Shown here: positions 6,093 to 6,613 of the stretch, in pieces
Layout of the letters: every line of letters begins with the position of its first letter
Position numbering within the stretch: the stretch's first letter is position 1
Source of the DNA: Pseudomonadota bacterium
GTDB lineage: Bacteria; Pseudomonadota; Alphaproteobacteria; Rhizobiales; Xanthobacteraceae
Direction: 5' to 3'
Assembly (NCBI GenBank): GCA_023423415.1
Contig: JAFAFP010000028.1
Span: 1-6,613 of the forward strand
DNA: 6,613 nt
Notes under the pieces: model-generated
What the model was told of the DNA's origin: nothing
Seen by the model: the letters and a program-made list of their open reading frames with translations, nothing else
The model's database searches: none
Made by a program: the position numbers and the translations under genes

Positions 6093-6524
6093 TCAGTGTC
6101 TCGACACCTGGATGCGGTTCCAGAAATTGATCGCCGCGACTTCCGCCGTCAACGCGCCGATCTCCTTATCCGAGAAATGCTGCCGCAGCCTCGCCCGCAG
6201 AGCGCCGAGATCCGTCTTCGAGTCGATCTCGGTGAGGGCTTCGGTCCAGGCCAACGCCGATTTCTCCCGCTCGTCGAAATCCGACACATGGTTCCAGACA
6301 ATCACGCGATCAAGCCTCTCGCTGGTTTCGCCATCTTCGCGCGCTTCCCGCGTGTGCATCTTGATACAGAAAGCGCAACCGTTGATCTGCGAAGCCCTCA
6401 GGTGGACGAGATGCCGGATCTTGTGATCGAGGCTGTGCCCGTTCATGACCTTGTGGACCTCGGCCATAGCCTGAAGGACGTCGGGGATCTCCTGCTCGTA
6501 CTTGATGGCCCTGGTGTCGTTCAT
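6093..6524 (-). CDS. Carboxymuconolactone decarboxylase / AhpD-like family protein
   Basis: A 143-residue all-helical CMD-domain protein. The redox motif INGCAFCIKMH at 47-57 supplies Cys50, Cys53 and His57, as in AhpD-type alkylhydroperoxidases, which use the CxxC pair to reduce peroxides or relay electrons; the family name does not mean it decarboxylates muconolactone. Other family stretches are LRASQ at 42-46, SALAWTEALTEI at 89-100, HFSDKEIGALT at 116-126 and NFWNRI at 133-138. In AhpD a Glu 12 residues before the first Cys belongs to the proton relay; here that position is His38, so the chemistry may differ. The start has an excellent ribosome site (AAAGGGA, six bases before ATG). It is the first gene of an operon with the ECF41 sigma factor and is the likely main target of that factor. 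Confidence 0.95.
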   Translation of the reverse strand: MNDTRAIKYEQEIPDVLQAMAEVHKVMNGHSLDHKIRHLVHLRASQINGCAFCIKMHTREAREDGETSERLDRVIVWNHVSDFDEREKSALAWTEALTEIDSKTDLGALRARLRQHFSDKEIGALTAEVAAINFWNRIQVSRH

Positions 6525-6556
6525 GATCGTTCCCTTTCATCATTTGATAGCCTCAT

Positions 6557-6583
6557 GACGATCGGGAGCGGCCGTTTGTGTCA
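6557..6583 (-). promoter_or_regulatory. Predicted ECF41-dependent promoter of the CMD-sigma operon
   Basis: On the minus strand TGACACA (6577-6583) is followed by exactly 16 bases and CGTC (6557-6560). The published ECF41 consensus, as I recall it, is TGTCACA with CGTC at this type of spacing, so the -35 matches six of seven and the -10 matches fully. The -10 lies 32 bases before the CMD ATG, leaving a leader of about 25 bases with a strong ribosome site. An A-rich run just upstream (minus strand, 6591-6602) could act as an UP element. The position implies that the sigma factor activates its own operon. Confidence 0.75.
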
Positions 6584-6613
6584 TCGCCGTCTTTCTTTTT
6601 TTATCCCGCACTA
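6584..6613. other. Upstream edge region, A-rich on the minus strand
   Basis: The last 30 bases carry a poly-purine stretch on the minus strand (nine T and one C on the plus strand around 6593-6602) next to the predicted ECF41 promoter. No gene is visible. It could be an UP element or the T-run of a terminator for a rightward gene, but no hairpin is seen within the window. Confidence 0.35.

Overview
The window looks like a chromosomal segment from an alphaproteobacterium of the Hyphomicrobiales, probably a Bradyrhizobium/Afipia/Rhodopseudomonas-type genome. The basis is high GC (about 60% by eye), the cvpA-purF-SDR gene order recalled from that group, and a PurF with alphaproteobacterial features (short propeptide, degenerate Fe-S ligand set). 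There is no mobile element, RNA gene or CRISPR array.

Left part (1-1151, minus strand): a secreted serpin runs off the left edge. It has a signal peptide and a textbook inhibitory hinge, but strand 3 of beta-sheet A appears to have lost about eight residues in frame, including the shutter Asn. A 227-base divergent gap (1152-1378) separates it from the next block and may hold the cvpA promoter.

Middle part (1379-5161, plus strand): cvpA and purF are closely spaced and probably co-transcribed. After a 115-base gap comes a PaiB-like FMN-binding protein, then a short-chain dehydrogenase/reductase. Purine synthesis is the one clear pathway here; the last two genes are of unknown physiological role.

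Right part (5207-6583, minus strand): a two-gene operon of a carboxymuconolactone decarboxylase/AhpD-like protein followed, one base after its stop codon, by an ECF41-type sigma factor with a C-terminal SnoaL-like domain and the family's WLPEP, DGGGK and NPDKL motifs. Upstream lies TGACACA-N16-CGTC, which closely matches the published ECF41 promoter, so the sigma factor probably drives its own operon. This operon converges on the SDR gene.

The most notable items are the self-contained ECF41 circuit with its readable promoter and the serpin with its unusual sheet-A gap. Several GC-rich inverted repeats sit at gene borders.
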